DNA of 33,474 bases. Origin: an uncultured Pelagibacteraceae bacterium (lineage in GTDB: Bacteria; Pseudomonadota; Alphaproteobacteria; Pelagibacterales; Pelagibacteraceae). A model generated the notes under the pieces. The model did not search any database and was not told the origin of the DNA. It was given only the letters and a program-made list of their open reading frames with translations. The stretch lies in NCBI GenBank assembly GCA_902609535.1, contig CACLSF010000009.1, forward strand, positions 1-33,474, given 5' to 3'. Positions within the stretch are counted from its first letter, which is position 1; every line of letters starts with the position of its first letter. Of this stretch, positions 1 to 6,619 are shown in pieces. A program made the translations under genes and the position numbers.

Positions 1-49
1 CTGTCATAATTTAAAGCAGAAAGCTGATATAAAAAGAAAAGGTGAAACC

Positions 50-481
50 TTGAGAGAAATATTACAATTTGGAGATGAATATAAAGTAGATGGAAAATTT
101 ATATTTGACTCAAAAGATTATGCTATCTGGACTAAAAAAGATTTTAAAGACGATGGAAGTGAGAGAAAATATTTAGCAATTATTCACCCTGATTTAGATA
201 ACACAAACAAAGAACAACACTTCATAGTTTATTATAAGGACAGAATAGCATACCAAACAATGCAAGATCCAAATGGTGATAATACAAGTGATAAGTGGAA
301 TTCAGATTTGGATGAGGTTGCATGGTATAGCTCTAGACATGTTTATATAATTAATAATGGCATACAAGGTAATCAAACTTACTATGGGAAATGGTTTCAA
401 AGAGATCAGCAAAAATGGTTTTGGGGGGTATTTGTAGATGTTAAAAATAGTGAAGACATTAGTAAAAACATAAAAATATGA
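50..481 (+). CDS. Unrecognised protein, 5' end uncertain (possibly partial)
   Basis: I do not recognise this protein. From the TTG at 50 it is 143 residues, soluble-looking, rich in Asp, Lys, Tyr and Trp (a WFWGVFVDV stretch lies near the C-terminus), with no signal peptide or membrane segment. The frame stays open from 50 back to the window edge and holds no ATG there, so the true start may lie outside the window. The TTG has a weak AAAAGG eight or so bases upstream and could also be the start. The last roughly eight residues are antisense to a lipoprotein gene on the other strand that still looks coding there, so the C-terminus may have been created by a rearrangement. Coding status is supported by the open frame and a non-repetitive, plausible amino-acid composition only. 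Confidence 0.5.
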   Translation: MREILQFGDEYKVDGKFIFDSKDYAIWTKKDFKDDGSERKYLAIIHPDLDNTNKEQHFIVYYKDRIAYQTMQDPNGDNTSDKWNSDLDEVAWYSSRHVYIINNGIQGNQTYYGKWFQRDQQKWFWGVFVDVKNSEDISKNIKI

Positions 482-700
482 TTTTGATGAAGGATATATT
501 ATTTCTGTTTTTGTATCTCTAAAATATAATCTACCACCCTCAGGTAAAAAAGGGTCTTCACTTAGTTTAGAGCTCATGAATTTACCTCTCATGTCTTGTT
601 TGCTAAGACCTTTTTGAATTTTACCAGAGGAAATTAGTTTTTCACCTGTCGTACATGAAAATAAAAATAATAAAGAAAATATTAATAAAATGTTTCTCAC
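302..700 (-). pseudogene. Small lipoprotein gene, probably truncated at its 3' end
   Basis: The N-terminus has a short hydrophobic stretch ending in a lipobox-like LFSC (Cys16), so the product would be an inner- or outer-membrane lipoprotein. Residues 17-80 hold a GKIQKGLSKQDMR segment followed by DPFLPEGG and a YFYVFTNV stretch; I remember this pattern from a family of small SAR11 lipoproteins that normally continue with a Cys-containing C-terminal part. Here, after about residue 80, the frame runs antisense through the + strand ORF ending at 481 and gives a low-quality hydrophobic tail (PPKPF..., LITLYAII...) with no sign of the family's usual end. I therefore read it as a gene whose 3' half has been replaced. 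The family assignment is from memory; the lipobox and overlap are seen directly. Confidence 0.5.
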
Positions 701-748
701 TCTTTACACTAACAAAAATTATATTAAATTGTTATACAACTTTTGGTT

Positions 749-1138
749 TTATAATAATATTAAGGTAAGTGCTATTATCTGAATAAAATTAATCACAACA
801 GATATAAAATGTGAGTATTTGAATTTTTTATCCTGTTTTTCATCTCTATATTTATTAATTAATGGCATTAACAAATAATTTGAAGTTACAAATAAAAGTG
901 TAATTAATAAAATCAAATAAAAATCAACTCCTAATTTACTTAAGAATAAAAAAGTTAATAGAACAATTAAACTTAAACCTAAGTTTACATTGTAATAGAA
1001 AGGAAATATTCTTCTTATGAATTTACGAGCATTCTCTTCATCTAAAGTGGTAAATACAACTGGGGCAATAACAAATGAAAAGAATAACATAATACCCAAA
1101 ATCATTGCTGTTAGGTAAATACTTATTTGTTCAATCAT
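749..1138 (-). CDS. DUF4149-like four-helix membrane protein
   Basis: This 129-aa protein is almost wholly hydrophobic, with four predicted membrane helices at about residues 6-30, 48-68, 70-90 and 107-128. The first helix ends in FVIAPVVFTTL, followed by a charged loop (DEENARKFIRRIFP); this resembles DUF4149 / TMEM205-like proteins, where a helix ending in a PVVF-type motif precedes a short amphipathic loop. The function of the family is unknown. It starts with ATG only 3 nt after the stop of the 61-aa gene upstream, so the two are probably co-transcribed and translationally coupled. Confidence 0.7.
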   Translation of the reverse strand: MIEQISIYLTAMILGIMLFFSFVIAPVVFTTLDEENARKFIRRIFPFYYNVNLGLSLIVLLTFLFLSKLGVDFYLILLITLLFVTSNYLLMPLINKYRDEKQDKKFKYSHFISVVINFIQIIALTLILL

Positions 1139-1141
1139 AAT

Positions 1142-1327
1142 TTAGTTTTCTATTGAATTTTCCTCTTTCATTAAAATTGGTCTACCATCATGTGCGGTGT
1201 TAAGAGGTATAATTTTGCCTTTATATTTAGCACATAAAGTTGGAGCACTTCTAACATCTTCTCCTAATCTAACTTCCAGATCAACAATTACTAATTTTGC
1301 ATCTTCTAATTCTTTTAATATTCTCAT
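1142..1327 (-). CDS. Small conserved-looking hypothetical protein, 61 aa
   Basis: I do not recognise this protein. It is 61 residues, soluble and balanced in charge, with an alternating hydrophobic stretch (KLVIVDLEVRLG), a segment RSAPTLCAKYKGKIIPLN that could form a beta-hairpin, and one Cys. The ATG at 1327 has a good Shine-Dalgarno sequence (AAAGGA) about five bases upstream, which supports real translation. It lies between the DUF4396 gene (27 nt upstream) and the DUF4149 gene (3 nt downstream), all on the minus strand, and so belongs to a small operon of membrane-associated proteins of unknown role. Confidence 0.6.
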   Translation of the reverse strand: MRILKELEDAKLVIVDLEVRLGEDVRSAPTLCAKYKGKIIPLNTAHDGRPILMKEENSIEN

Positions 1328-1354
1328 TTTAGTCCTTTGGTTAATTATTTTAAT

Positions 1355-1798
1355 TTAATGACAGGCCTGATTATACTTTTTAAGTCTCCAATAATTGTAA
1401 GGCCAAGGAGTAACAAATCCAACTACTAACATTATAGGCATAACCCACCAGGTAAGCATTGCTCCCCCTGTTAATACATAATCTGTAATATTCATAGCAA
1501 TTTCCATACTAATCATTGAAATAAAGCTCATTCCTAAAGCAGTCTTTAAAGCTTTTTGAAAAGTAAAACTTTGTTTAATTAAAATAAATGTCTCTAAAAT
1601 TACACTTGTAATTAAACCATTAATTATTGCTAAAATCATAATACTTAAAACTGGAAAAGGAATTTTAGTTAATTGAAAAAACAATATAGTTCCAAAATCA
1701 CCAATAGCACAACCTAACAAACACCAAGCAGTATTCTTGGCACTTCTTCTCCAGGTATGTTTACATTTCCAATTAAAACTAATTGCTTCAGAACTCAT
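1355..1798 (-). CDS. DUF4396 family membrane protein
   Basis: The protein has 147 residues. It begins with a soluble Cys/His segment (WKCKHTWRRSAKNTAWCLLGC, residues about 10-30) that leads into a first membrane helix with GDFGTI. Further helices lie at about 45-70, 85-105 and 115-132, and the end carries TPWPYNYWRLKKY. The HTWRRSAKNT...GDFG and WPYNYWRLKK signatures match my memory of the DUF4396 family, whose function is not established. The conserved Cys and His near the first helix could bind a metal, but that is only a suggestion. A 22-aa micro-ORF ends 13 nt upstream on the same strand and the 61-aa gene follows. Confidence 0.75.
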   Translation of the reverse strand: MSSEAISFNWKCKHTWRRSAKNTAWCLLGCAIGDFGTILFFQLTKIPFPVLSIMILAIINGLITSVILETFILIKQSFTFQKALKTALGMSFISMISMEIAMNITDYVLTGGAMLTWWVMPIMLVVGFVTPWPYNYWRLKKYNQACH

Positions 1799-1811
1799 TT
1801 ATTTCAATTTT

Positions 1812-1880
1812 TTAAAAGATGTATTTATCGCTAAGATACATTGCAAATGCAATCGCAGCGCCTAATAAAATATATTTCAT
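1812..1880 (-). CDS. Candidate membrane microprotein, 22 aa
   Basis: A short ATG-to-TAA frame encodes MKYILLGAAIAFAMYLSDKY followed by IF. It has one membrane-spanning stretch (residues 3-16), a Lys at the N-terminus and a charged C-terminal end. It lies directly upstream of the DUF4396 gene (13 nt between the stop and that gene's ATG) on the same strand, as expected for a leader microprotein or a small partner of the membrane protein. There is no clear Shine-Dalgarno sequence. The composition is protein-like (Gly-Ala-Ala helix) rather than random, but at this length chance cannot be excluded. Confidence 0.4.
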   Translation of the reverse strand: MKYILLGAAIAFAMYLSDKYIF

Positions 1881-1988
1881 ATTTAATCTTATACCTAAAA
1901 TAATCTGTGTTTAAAATGTGATATTTTTTCATAATCGTAACGAAATTAGAACCTAATTAAAACAAATCATTATTTTAAAAATAGAATC

Positions 1989-2129
1989 ATGAGATTATCA
2001 TTATTCTTTTTTCTTCATTTAGTTGCTTTCGTTATCCTCTTAATTGTCCATCCACATGCTCGTGCAAATGATGGATGGATAATTGAAAAACATAATCAAG
2101 ACCTAACCTATATAACTCGTAAAAACTAA
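1989..2129 (+). CDS. Candidate secreted micropeptide precursor, 46 aa
   Basis: An ATG-to-TAA frame of 46 codons starts with a classic signal peptide: Met-Arg, a long hydrophobic core (LSLFFFLHLVAFVILLIV) and an Ala-Arg-Ala cleavage-like site before NDGW. Cleavage there would leave a mature peptide of about 20 residues (NDGWIIEKHNQDLTYITRKN). A start-to-stop frame with this architecture inside an otherwise gene-free stretch is the main evidence. It could also be the remnant of a longer periplasmic protein, since nothing resembling a folded domain follows. A second micro-ORF starts 2 nt after its stop. Confidence 0.45.
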   Translation: MRLSLFFFLHLVAFVILLIVHPHARANDGWIIEKHNQDLTYITRKN

Positions 2130-2131
2130 TT

Positions 2132-2188
2132 ATGTTTGTTGGAATGGAAGCTCTAATTATACTCACTCTTTTTGGTATAATATTCTAA
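2132..2188 (+). CDS. Candidate hydrophobic microprotein, 18 aa
   Basis: An ATG-to-TAA frame of 18 codons (MFVGMEALIILTLFGIIF) starts 2 nt after the stop of the 46-aa micro-ORF, the spacing expected for translational coupling. It would be a single very short membrane helix with one acidic residue. At this length the case rests only on its placement and its hydrophobic, non-random make-up; it may be a chance frame. It ends 24 nt before the convergent end of the 709-aa gene. Confidence 0.3.
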   Translation: MFVGMEALIILTLFGIIF

Positions 2189-2212
2189 TAAATACTAAAA
2201 TTACTCTTTTTA

Positions 2213-4342
2213 CTATTGTCCTAAAGCTTCCTTAGCTGATTCTTCCGTATAATTTGTTCCATATTGTTCATTATATGCTGCCACAGCCTCCGCAAAACTT
2301 GAATACCCCAAACCTTCAGCCACCGCTTCTAAATCAGAACTAATTCCTACATTTGCAGCAGCAATAATAGTATCAGCGACTGTTTCCAAATCTGTGCCTA
2401 AATCTTTTGCTATAGAAGCAGCATCAAAAGATCCAAGTTGATTTATTAAGTCAACACCTCTTGTTACATCACCCCAAGTGGATGTACCATCCATATACTT
2501 TGAAGTTTCCCAATTTGAAGCGTATTCCTCTGCTGAAATATTGGTTCCATGCAGAGTATTGATTGTTGTGGTCAGGTCATCAAAATTTCCAAGTTCTATT
2601 CCAAGGGAATTCCCAACAAGTTTACTGTAGTTATCTAATGATATGCTAAAATCTTGGGCCAACCATGCATCGACATCGAAATCAGCACTATCTTTAATTT
2701 TCTCTGATATCTCTTGAATATATGGGTTTACATTATCACCCATTGCATCTCTTAGCTCTCCATTTTCTAAAATGGAATTAAAATAATTTATAGCAAGCTG
2801 AGCTTCAATATCTTTTATATTTTCATCTGAAAATTCTATGATATTTCCTGAACTATCTTTTAATTCATCTGGCAATTCACCTCTCCAAGAATTAGCCCAG
2901 TCATTCATACTCCATAATTTCATATTATCTAGAGTATCAAATGACATATATAATGATTTAACTTCAAACCCGTTTTGATCTAGTGTGTTTAAATCATCAT
3001 CAATATTGAAACCATTCGTCTGAATATTTAACAGTGCCTCTTGGTTTTCATCAGATTCTATTATTTTTTTTTTATTTAAATTTGATGTTATCAAGACTAA
3101 TGTTGCTTGTTCATTTTCCTTTAAACTATCTATATTCAAAACATCCATATTCTGTGTATATTTTTTTCTAATTATTTGAGGTTCAAATTCTTTTAATATT
3201 GATAAATTTAGAGTAATTGTATCTATTATTAAATCTAATTCTTTCTTCTTACAAGAAGGCTTGCAGTTTTCATAATAGTCCATCGATTTTACAAAAATTT
3301 CATTTATTGAGGAATATAATACGTCTGTTTTAGAATCTATATTGGTTATGGTTTTAAAAGATTTTTTTATTTTTTTTAAGTTTTTGTTTAATTTTTTTTC
3401 AAAATCCTTGTTGTTGATTCTACTTTCACTTTTTTCTGAAAATATTTTTTCAAGATTACCATAATTTTTTTTAAGTTTTGAATTTTCTTTTTTTAGTTTT
3501 TTTTCTTTTTTAGACAAATTATGTGTAATTTTTTCTGCAGGTTTTAAAAAATTATGCATAAACATATATCTATTCAATGCTTCTTCCAAAGTATTCTCGT
3601 CATTTAAAGACATTGCCTCTCGCATAGATTTTTTTGCATTATTTAATGAATAAAGTGATTTAATATCTTTTTTGGTTTTCCAATTTATATCTGGATAGTT
3701 TTTTTTAAATTTTTCTATTGATTTTTCTTTATCTTTTAATTCATAATTATAAAAAACCTCAAAGTATGCCATTGCTTTCATCATATCTTCTGGATATTTT
3801 TCCAGTAATTTAGGTTTTTGAACGAATGTCATATACATTTTCTTCATAGCATCCTTAGCAGTATGTTTGGGTGATCCTAAAGCTTTAAATAATCCATCCG
3901 GGTATTTATCAATTTTAATATAAGTTCCTAGTTGATCAAGCTCTTTTAGAGAAATATATGTCTTTGTTAAATCTACACCTTTAACTTCTAGAACTTCTTT
4001 TTTAACTTCCTCTTTGTCTTCTTTAATTGATAAATTGTTTTTATTTAGCTCTATTTCCTTAACTTTTTTTTTAACTTCCTCTTTGTCCTCTTTAATTGAT
4101 AAATTGTTTTTATTTAGCTCTATGTCCTTAACATCTTTTTTGCTCTCTTTGTTTTTTGACTTTAAAATTATGGATTTGGCTTTAGAGAATTCCTCTTTAG
4201 TTATTGCACCCTCTTTATATAGATTATTTAAACTGGTAAGCTCCTCTACAATATTGGAATAACTTAAATTACTAATAGTAAAAAAAGTAAATGTTATGAA
4301 AAGTAACTTACTAACTTTTTTGTAGTTGATAAATTGATACAT
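2213..4342 (-). CDS. Large secreted protein with SHOCT-like segment and repeats
   Basis: A protein of 709 residues whose function I do not recognise. Residues 1-29 form a signal peptide (basic KKVSK, hydrophobic LLFITFTFFTIS, SYS-N cleavage-like site), so it should be exported. Residues 32-61 (LTSLNNLYKEGAITKEEFSK and on) match a SHOCT-type short oligomerisation motif, unusually at the N-terminus. Residues about 71-115 are two copies of a 23-residue Lys/Glu repeat. Residues 120-420 are Lys-rich and partly coiled-coil (for example KKEKKLKKENSKLKKNYGN), with a CKPSC pair near 360. From about 440 to the end the protein changes character: acidic, Ser/Thr/Ala/Gly-rich and low in Lys, with two related segments near 584-611 and 678-705 that share a GTN core. 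The ATG at 4342 overlaps the upstream dioxygenase gene by 32 nt. A cell-surface or periplasmic structural role is a guess. Confidence 0.75.
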   Translation of the reverse strand: MYQFINYKKVSKLLFITFTFFTISNLSYSNIVEELTSLNNLYKEGAITKEEFSKAKSIILKSKNKESKKDVKDIELNKNNLSIKEDKEEVKKKVKEIELNKNNLSIKEDKEEVKKEVLEVKGVDLTKTYISLKELDQLGTYIKIDKYPDGLFKALGSPKHTAKDAMKKMYMTFVQKPKLLEKYPEDMMKAMAYFEVFYNYELKDKEKSIEKFKKNYPDINWKTKKDIKSLYSLNNAKKSMREAMSLNDENTLEEALNRYMFMHNFLKPAEKITHNLSKKEKKLKKENSKLKKNYGNLEKIFSEKSESRINNKDFEKKLNKNLKKIKKSFKTITNIDSKTDVLYSSINEIFVKSMDYYENCKPSCKKKELDLIIDTITLNLSILKEFEPQIIRKKYTQNMDVLNIDSLKENEQATLVLITSNLNKKKIIESDENQEALLNIQTNGFNIDDDLNTLDQNGFEVKSLYMSFDTLDNMKLWSMNDWANSWRGELPDELKDSSGNIIEFSDENIKDIEAQLAINYFNSILENGELRDAMGDNVNPYIQEISEKIKDSADFDVDAWLAQDFSISLDNYSKLVGNSLGIELGNFDDLTTTINTLHGTNISAEEYASNWETSKYMDGTSTWGDVTRGVDLINQLGSFDAASIAKDLGTDLETVADTIIAAANVGISSDLEAVAEGLGYSSFAEAVAAYNEQYGTNYTEESAKEALGQ
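4001..4132 (-). repeat. Tandem 69-bp repeat in the 709-aa gene
   Basis: Two copies with a 69-bp period: 4001-4063 and 4070-4132 differ at only two of 63 positions. They encode the in-frame peptide repeat IELNKNNLSIKEDKEEV. The period is a multiple of three, so copy-number change would keep the reading frame. Near identity suggests a recent duplication. Confidence 0.85.
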
Positions 4343-5207
4343 AATGTTTCTTTTTAGGTAGAGGTATAATTACAGGTACATCGGCACATCTTGGAACAAG
4401 ATTTTTTTTTCCATAAATAATATTTTTATCATAATTTTCAAAGTTTGTTTCTGGATGTGGATTTCCATCATTAATTATAGGCCATGCATCACATGCCCTA
4501 TAGCCAAATAACATTAAAGGTCTTGAACTATTTGTATGATTTAAACCCGAACCATGAATTATTCGACAATGAAAAAAAGTAACTGAACCTGCTTTTCCAG
4601 TTAGTGAAACAGATTTTTTTAAATTAATTTTGTTTTTTTTGGTGTTAATTTTGCCAACAAAGTAATTATCATTATTATGATGACTATATAATTCTTTTTT
4701 GTGAGAGCCTTTAATAACTTTTAAAGGGCCATTTTTTTCATCACAATCTTCAAGATAAATGCCTACTGTAATTAAATCATCATTTGTATGTGGATAAAAG
4801 GCAAAGTCTTGATGCCATTCAACTAAACTGCCCTTTTTCTTATTAGGTAATTTAAAATTTAATTTTCCAAGATGAAATCTTACCGTTCCACCAATTAATT
4901 TTTTAACAATATCAATAATCTTTTTATTCCTTGATAAATCATAAAATAATCTATTATTATTTTGAGGATTGTTTAATCTTATTATTTCTTTATTTTTTGA
5001 AGAGTTGCTATTGAATACGAAGTGATAATTATTGTAACTTTGGGTTCCGCCCTGATCTTTAATTTTTTTTTTACTTTTTTTTTCCTTTGTTACAATACTA
5101 TTAATAAGAACATTTAATTTATTGATGTCTTTCTTTGAAATAAGCCGATCTTTAACTAAGTAGCCGTTCTTTTTATAAAAGTTACTATCTGATATAGTGA
5201 TACTCAT
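4311..5207 (-). CDS. PhyH-family Fe(II)/2-oxoglutarate dioxygenase
   Basis: The 298-aa protein has the double-stranded beta-helix pattern of phytanoyl-CoA dioxygenase (PhyH) relatives. The iron ligands are visible as the HxD pair H132/D134 in VEWHQDFAFYPH and the distal H218 in IIHGSGLNHT, with R229 (SSRPLM) placed to bind 2-oxoglutarate. The segment DCDEKNGPLKVIKGSHK is the usual family signature between them. Such enzymes hydroxylate small molecules; the substrate here cannot be told from sequence. The C-terminal part (CDAWPIINDGNPHPETNFE) is like PhyH proteins that I recall from marine bacteria. It starts 9 nt after azlD and its end overlaps the secreted-protein gene by 32 nt, so it is probably part of the same operon. 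Confidence 0.88.
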   Translation of the reverse strand: MSITISDSNFYKKNGYLVKDRLISKKDINKLNVLINSIVTKEKKSKKKIKDQGGTQSYNNYHFVFNSNSSKNKEIIRLNNPQNNNRLFYDLSRNKKIIDIVKKLIGGTVRFHLGKLNFKLPNKKKGSLVEWHQDFAFYPHTNDDLITVGIYLEDCDEKNGPLKVIKGSHKKELYSHHNNDNYFVGKINTKKNKINLKKSVSLTGKAGSVTFFHCRIIHGSGLNHTNSSRPLMLFGYRACDAWPIINDGNPHPETNFENYDKNIIYGKKNLVPRCADVPVIIPLPKKKHYVSIYQLQKS

Positions 5208-5216
5208 AATTTGATT

Positions 5217-5528
5217 TTATAATAAAAAAATAATTATCCAATATGAAAATAGCCCAGATATTATTGTAGCTATTACATTTCTTGAAAAATACCCAACTAA
5301 TATAGCAATTATTGCGCCAAAGATTTTTGGATCATTCATTTCTATAAAAGTTCCATAATCATTAATAAATATTCCTGGAAATATTATTGCTGGAAATACA
5401 GCTGATGGGACATATGCTAATACTGCCTTAACTTTTTCTCCTAATAGATCTCTATCAACTAAAGCAACCATGGTCATTCTCATACAATATGTAATAATTC
5501 CTGCAATTATAATTGTAAACCAAGTCAT
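5217..5528 (-). CDS. azlD: AzlD-type branched-chain amino-acid exporter subunit
   Basis: A 103-aa membrane protein with three to four helices. It begins TWFTIIIAGIITYCMRM, matching the AzlD pattern in which a first helix ends in a conserved T-x-x-x-R stretch, followed by AVLAYVPSAVFPAII. AzlD forms an exporter with the larger AzlC; in Bacillus and in E. coli (YgaZH) the pair exports branched-chain amino acids. The ATG overlaps the end of azlC by 4 nt (ATGA), which supports coupled translation of the two subunits. Whether the substrate here is a branched-chain amino acid is family knowledge, not seen. Confidence 0.85.
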   Translation of the reverse strand: MTWFTIIIAGIITYCMRMTMVALVDRDLLGEKVKAVLAYVPSAVFPAIIFPGIFINDYGTFIEMNDPKIFGAIIAILVGYFSRNVIATIISGLFSYWIIIFLL

Positions 5529-6211
5529 TTTTTTAACCTCAAAACTAATGCAGCAACAAATAATGCAATTATAGGTGATATGATTATGTATGATTTAAAA
5601 GGCGCCTCAAAAAATAATAAAGAACTTAATCCGCAGGTAATCATAACTATTACATGATCTAATTTTTTAATATCTTGAACAACAATTGCAATAAAAGTTA
5701 AAGGAACTGCAAATTTCAATCCTAATTCCGCAGGTACAAATGAGCCTAGAATTATTCCAGCTAGTGTAGATATTTGCCAACAAACCCATAGAGTTCCACC
5801 GCTTCCTAATAAATGATAATGAAGATGTGTTTCATTTTTGTTTTTTTGAAAAAACTTATTAGACTCTGCAAATCCTTGGTCTACCACTAAATAAGATATC
5901 AAAAGCTTTTTGATAAATGATAATTTTTCTAAGTATTCAGATAAAACAGCCCCATATAATAAGTGTCTAGAATTAATCACCCCAACTGAAGTAACTGCAA
6001 TTAATGCAGAAGCTCCTCCAGAAAGAAGCTGTAAAAAGACAATTTGAGAAGCGCCACCAAAAATAATGATAGACATTGCATAAACTAATATTGGACTAAA
6101 ACCTAACTCAATACCAATTGCTCCACATACAATCCCAAAAGGAATTACTGAAAACATGTGAGGTGCAACAGCCAATATTCCTTTAGTAAAAAGTTGTTTT
6201 TTAGAGAGCAT
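5525..6211 (-). CDS. azlC: AzlC-type branched-chain amino-acid exporter subunit
   Basis: A 228-aa inner-membrane protein with about six helices. The N-terminal half carries the AzlC signature: PFGIVCGAIGIELGFSP, then IIIFGGASQIVFLQLLSGGA, and later INSRHLLYGAVLSEYL. It is expected to work with AzlD, encoded immediately downstream with a 4-nt overlap. The ATG at 6211 abuts the stop of the gene upstream (6212), continuing the minus-strand operon. Length is normal for the family. Confidence 0.88.
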   Translation of the reverse strand: MLSKKQLFTKGILAVAPHMFSVIPFGIVCGAIGIELGFSPILVYAMSIIIFGGASQIVFLQLLSGGASALIAVTSVGVINSRHLLYGAVLSEYLEKLSFIKKLLISYLVVDQGFAESNKFFQKNKNETHLHYHLLGSGGTLWVCWQISTLAGIILGSFVPAELGLKFAVPLTFIAIVVQDIKKLDHVIVMITCGLSSLLFFEAPFKSYIIISPIIALFVAALVLRLKK

Positions 6212-6619
6212 TTACTTGACTGGTTGTAGAGATGATTTAAGGTATTTAGTGTCTAACTTACAATCTTTGTATCCTCGTTTAATAACATTTAAATATCTTT
6301 CAGTTGGATATCTAAATTCTGTTTTATTAACCATAATGTAAGTCATCACTGTTTTGTTGTAATAAGTAAAATAAAGTTTTTTATAAAGAATTGGATAATC
6401 TTCATAAACATCTAATTTTTTTTCATCACTTTTTGATATTTCAAATAAAGCACCAGGAACTAAAGAATTTTTGCTCTTTTCTATGTCAGCAGCTCTATAT
6501 TTGCTTCTAAAGTTTAATCTGTAGCCTTTAAGTTCATATTTTTTTAAGAAAACCGAGTCTTTGCATCTACGCTTCATTTGAAAGAGATTAAGATTACTTC
6601 CGTAAGCAAAATATAACAT
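6212..6619 (-). CDS. AIG2 / gamma-glutamylcyclotransferase-like protein
   Basis: The protein has 135 residues and opens with the substrate-loop motif of this fold, MLYFAYGSNLN (YGSNL at residues 6-10). It continues with a VPGALFEIS strand and has the expected acidic catalytic residue in LDVYEDYP (E73). Members convert gamma-glutamyl compounds to 5-oxoproline or act on gamma-glutamylamines; the exact substrate is not readable. It starts by a 1-nt TAATG overlap with the stop of the CinA-like gene and is followed directly by azlC. Confidence 0.8.
   Translation of the reverse strand: MLYFAYGSNLNLFQMKRRCKDSVFLKKYELKGYRLNFRSKYRAADIEKSKNSLVPGALFEISKSDEKKLDVYEDYPILYKKLYFTYYNKTVMTYIMVNKTEFRYPTERYLNVIKRGYKDCKLDTKYLKSSLQPVK

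Larger units (their letters stand above)
1799..2212. other. Longest gap between large genes
   Basis: These 414 bases separate the DUF4396 gene from the 709-aa secreted-protein gene. Apart from the three micro-ORFs annotated separately (1812-1880 minus, 1989-2129 plus, 2132-2188 plus) I see only AT-rich sequence. I find no tRNA-like fold and no GC-rich hairpin terminator. The stretch 1881-1988 must contain whatever drives transcription in both directions, but no close match to a -35/-10 pair stands out. Confidence 0.6.

Noticed and set aside
4001-4132. CRISPR-like repeat
   Set aside because: There are only two copies, with no spacers of regular length, and the unit is coding and in frame.
4014-4262. 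82-aa ORF on the plus strand with repeated segments
   Set aside because: It is the complement of the tandem repeat in the 709-aa gene, so its repeats are inherited from the real gene.
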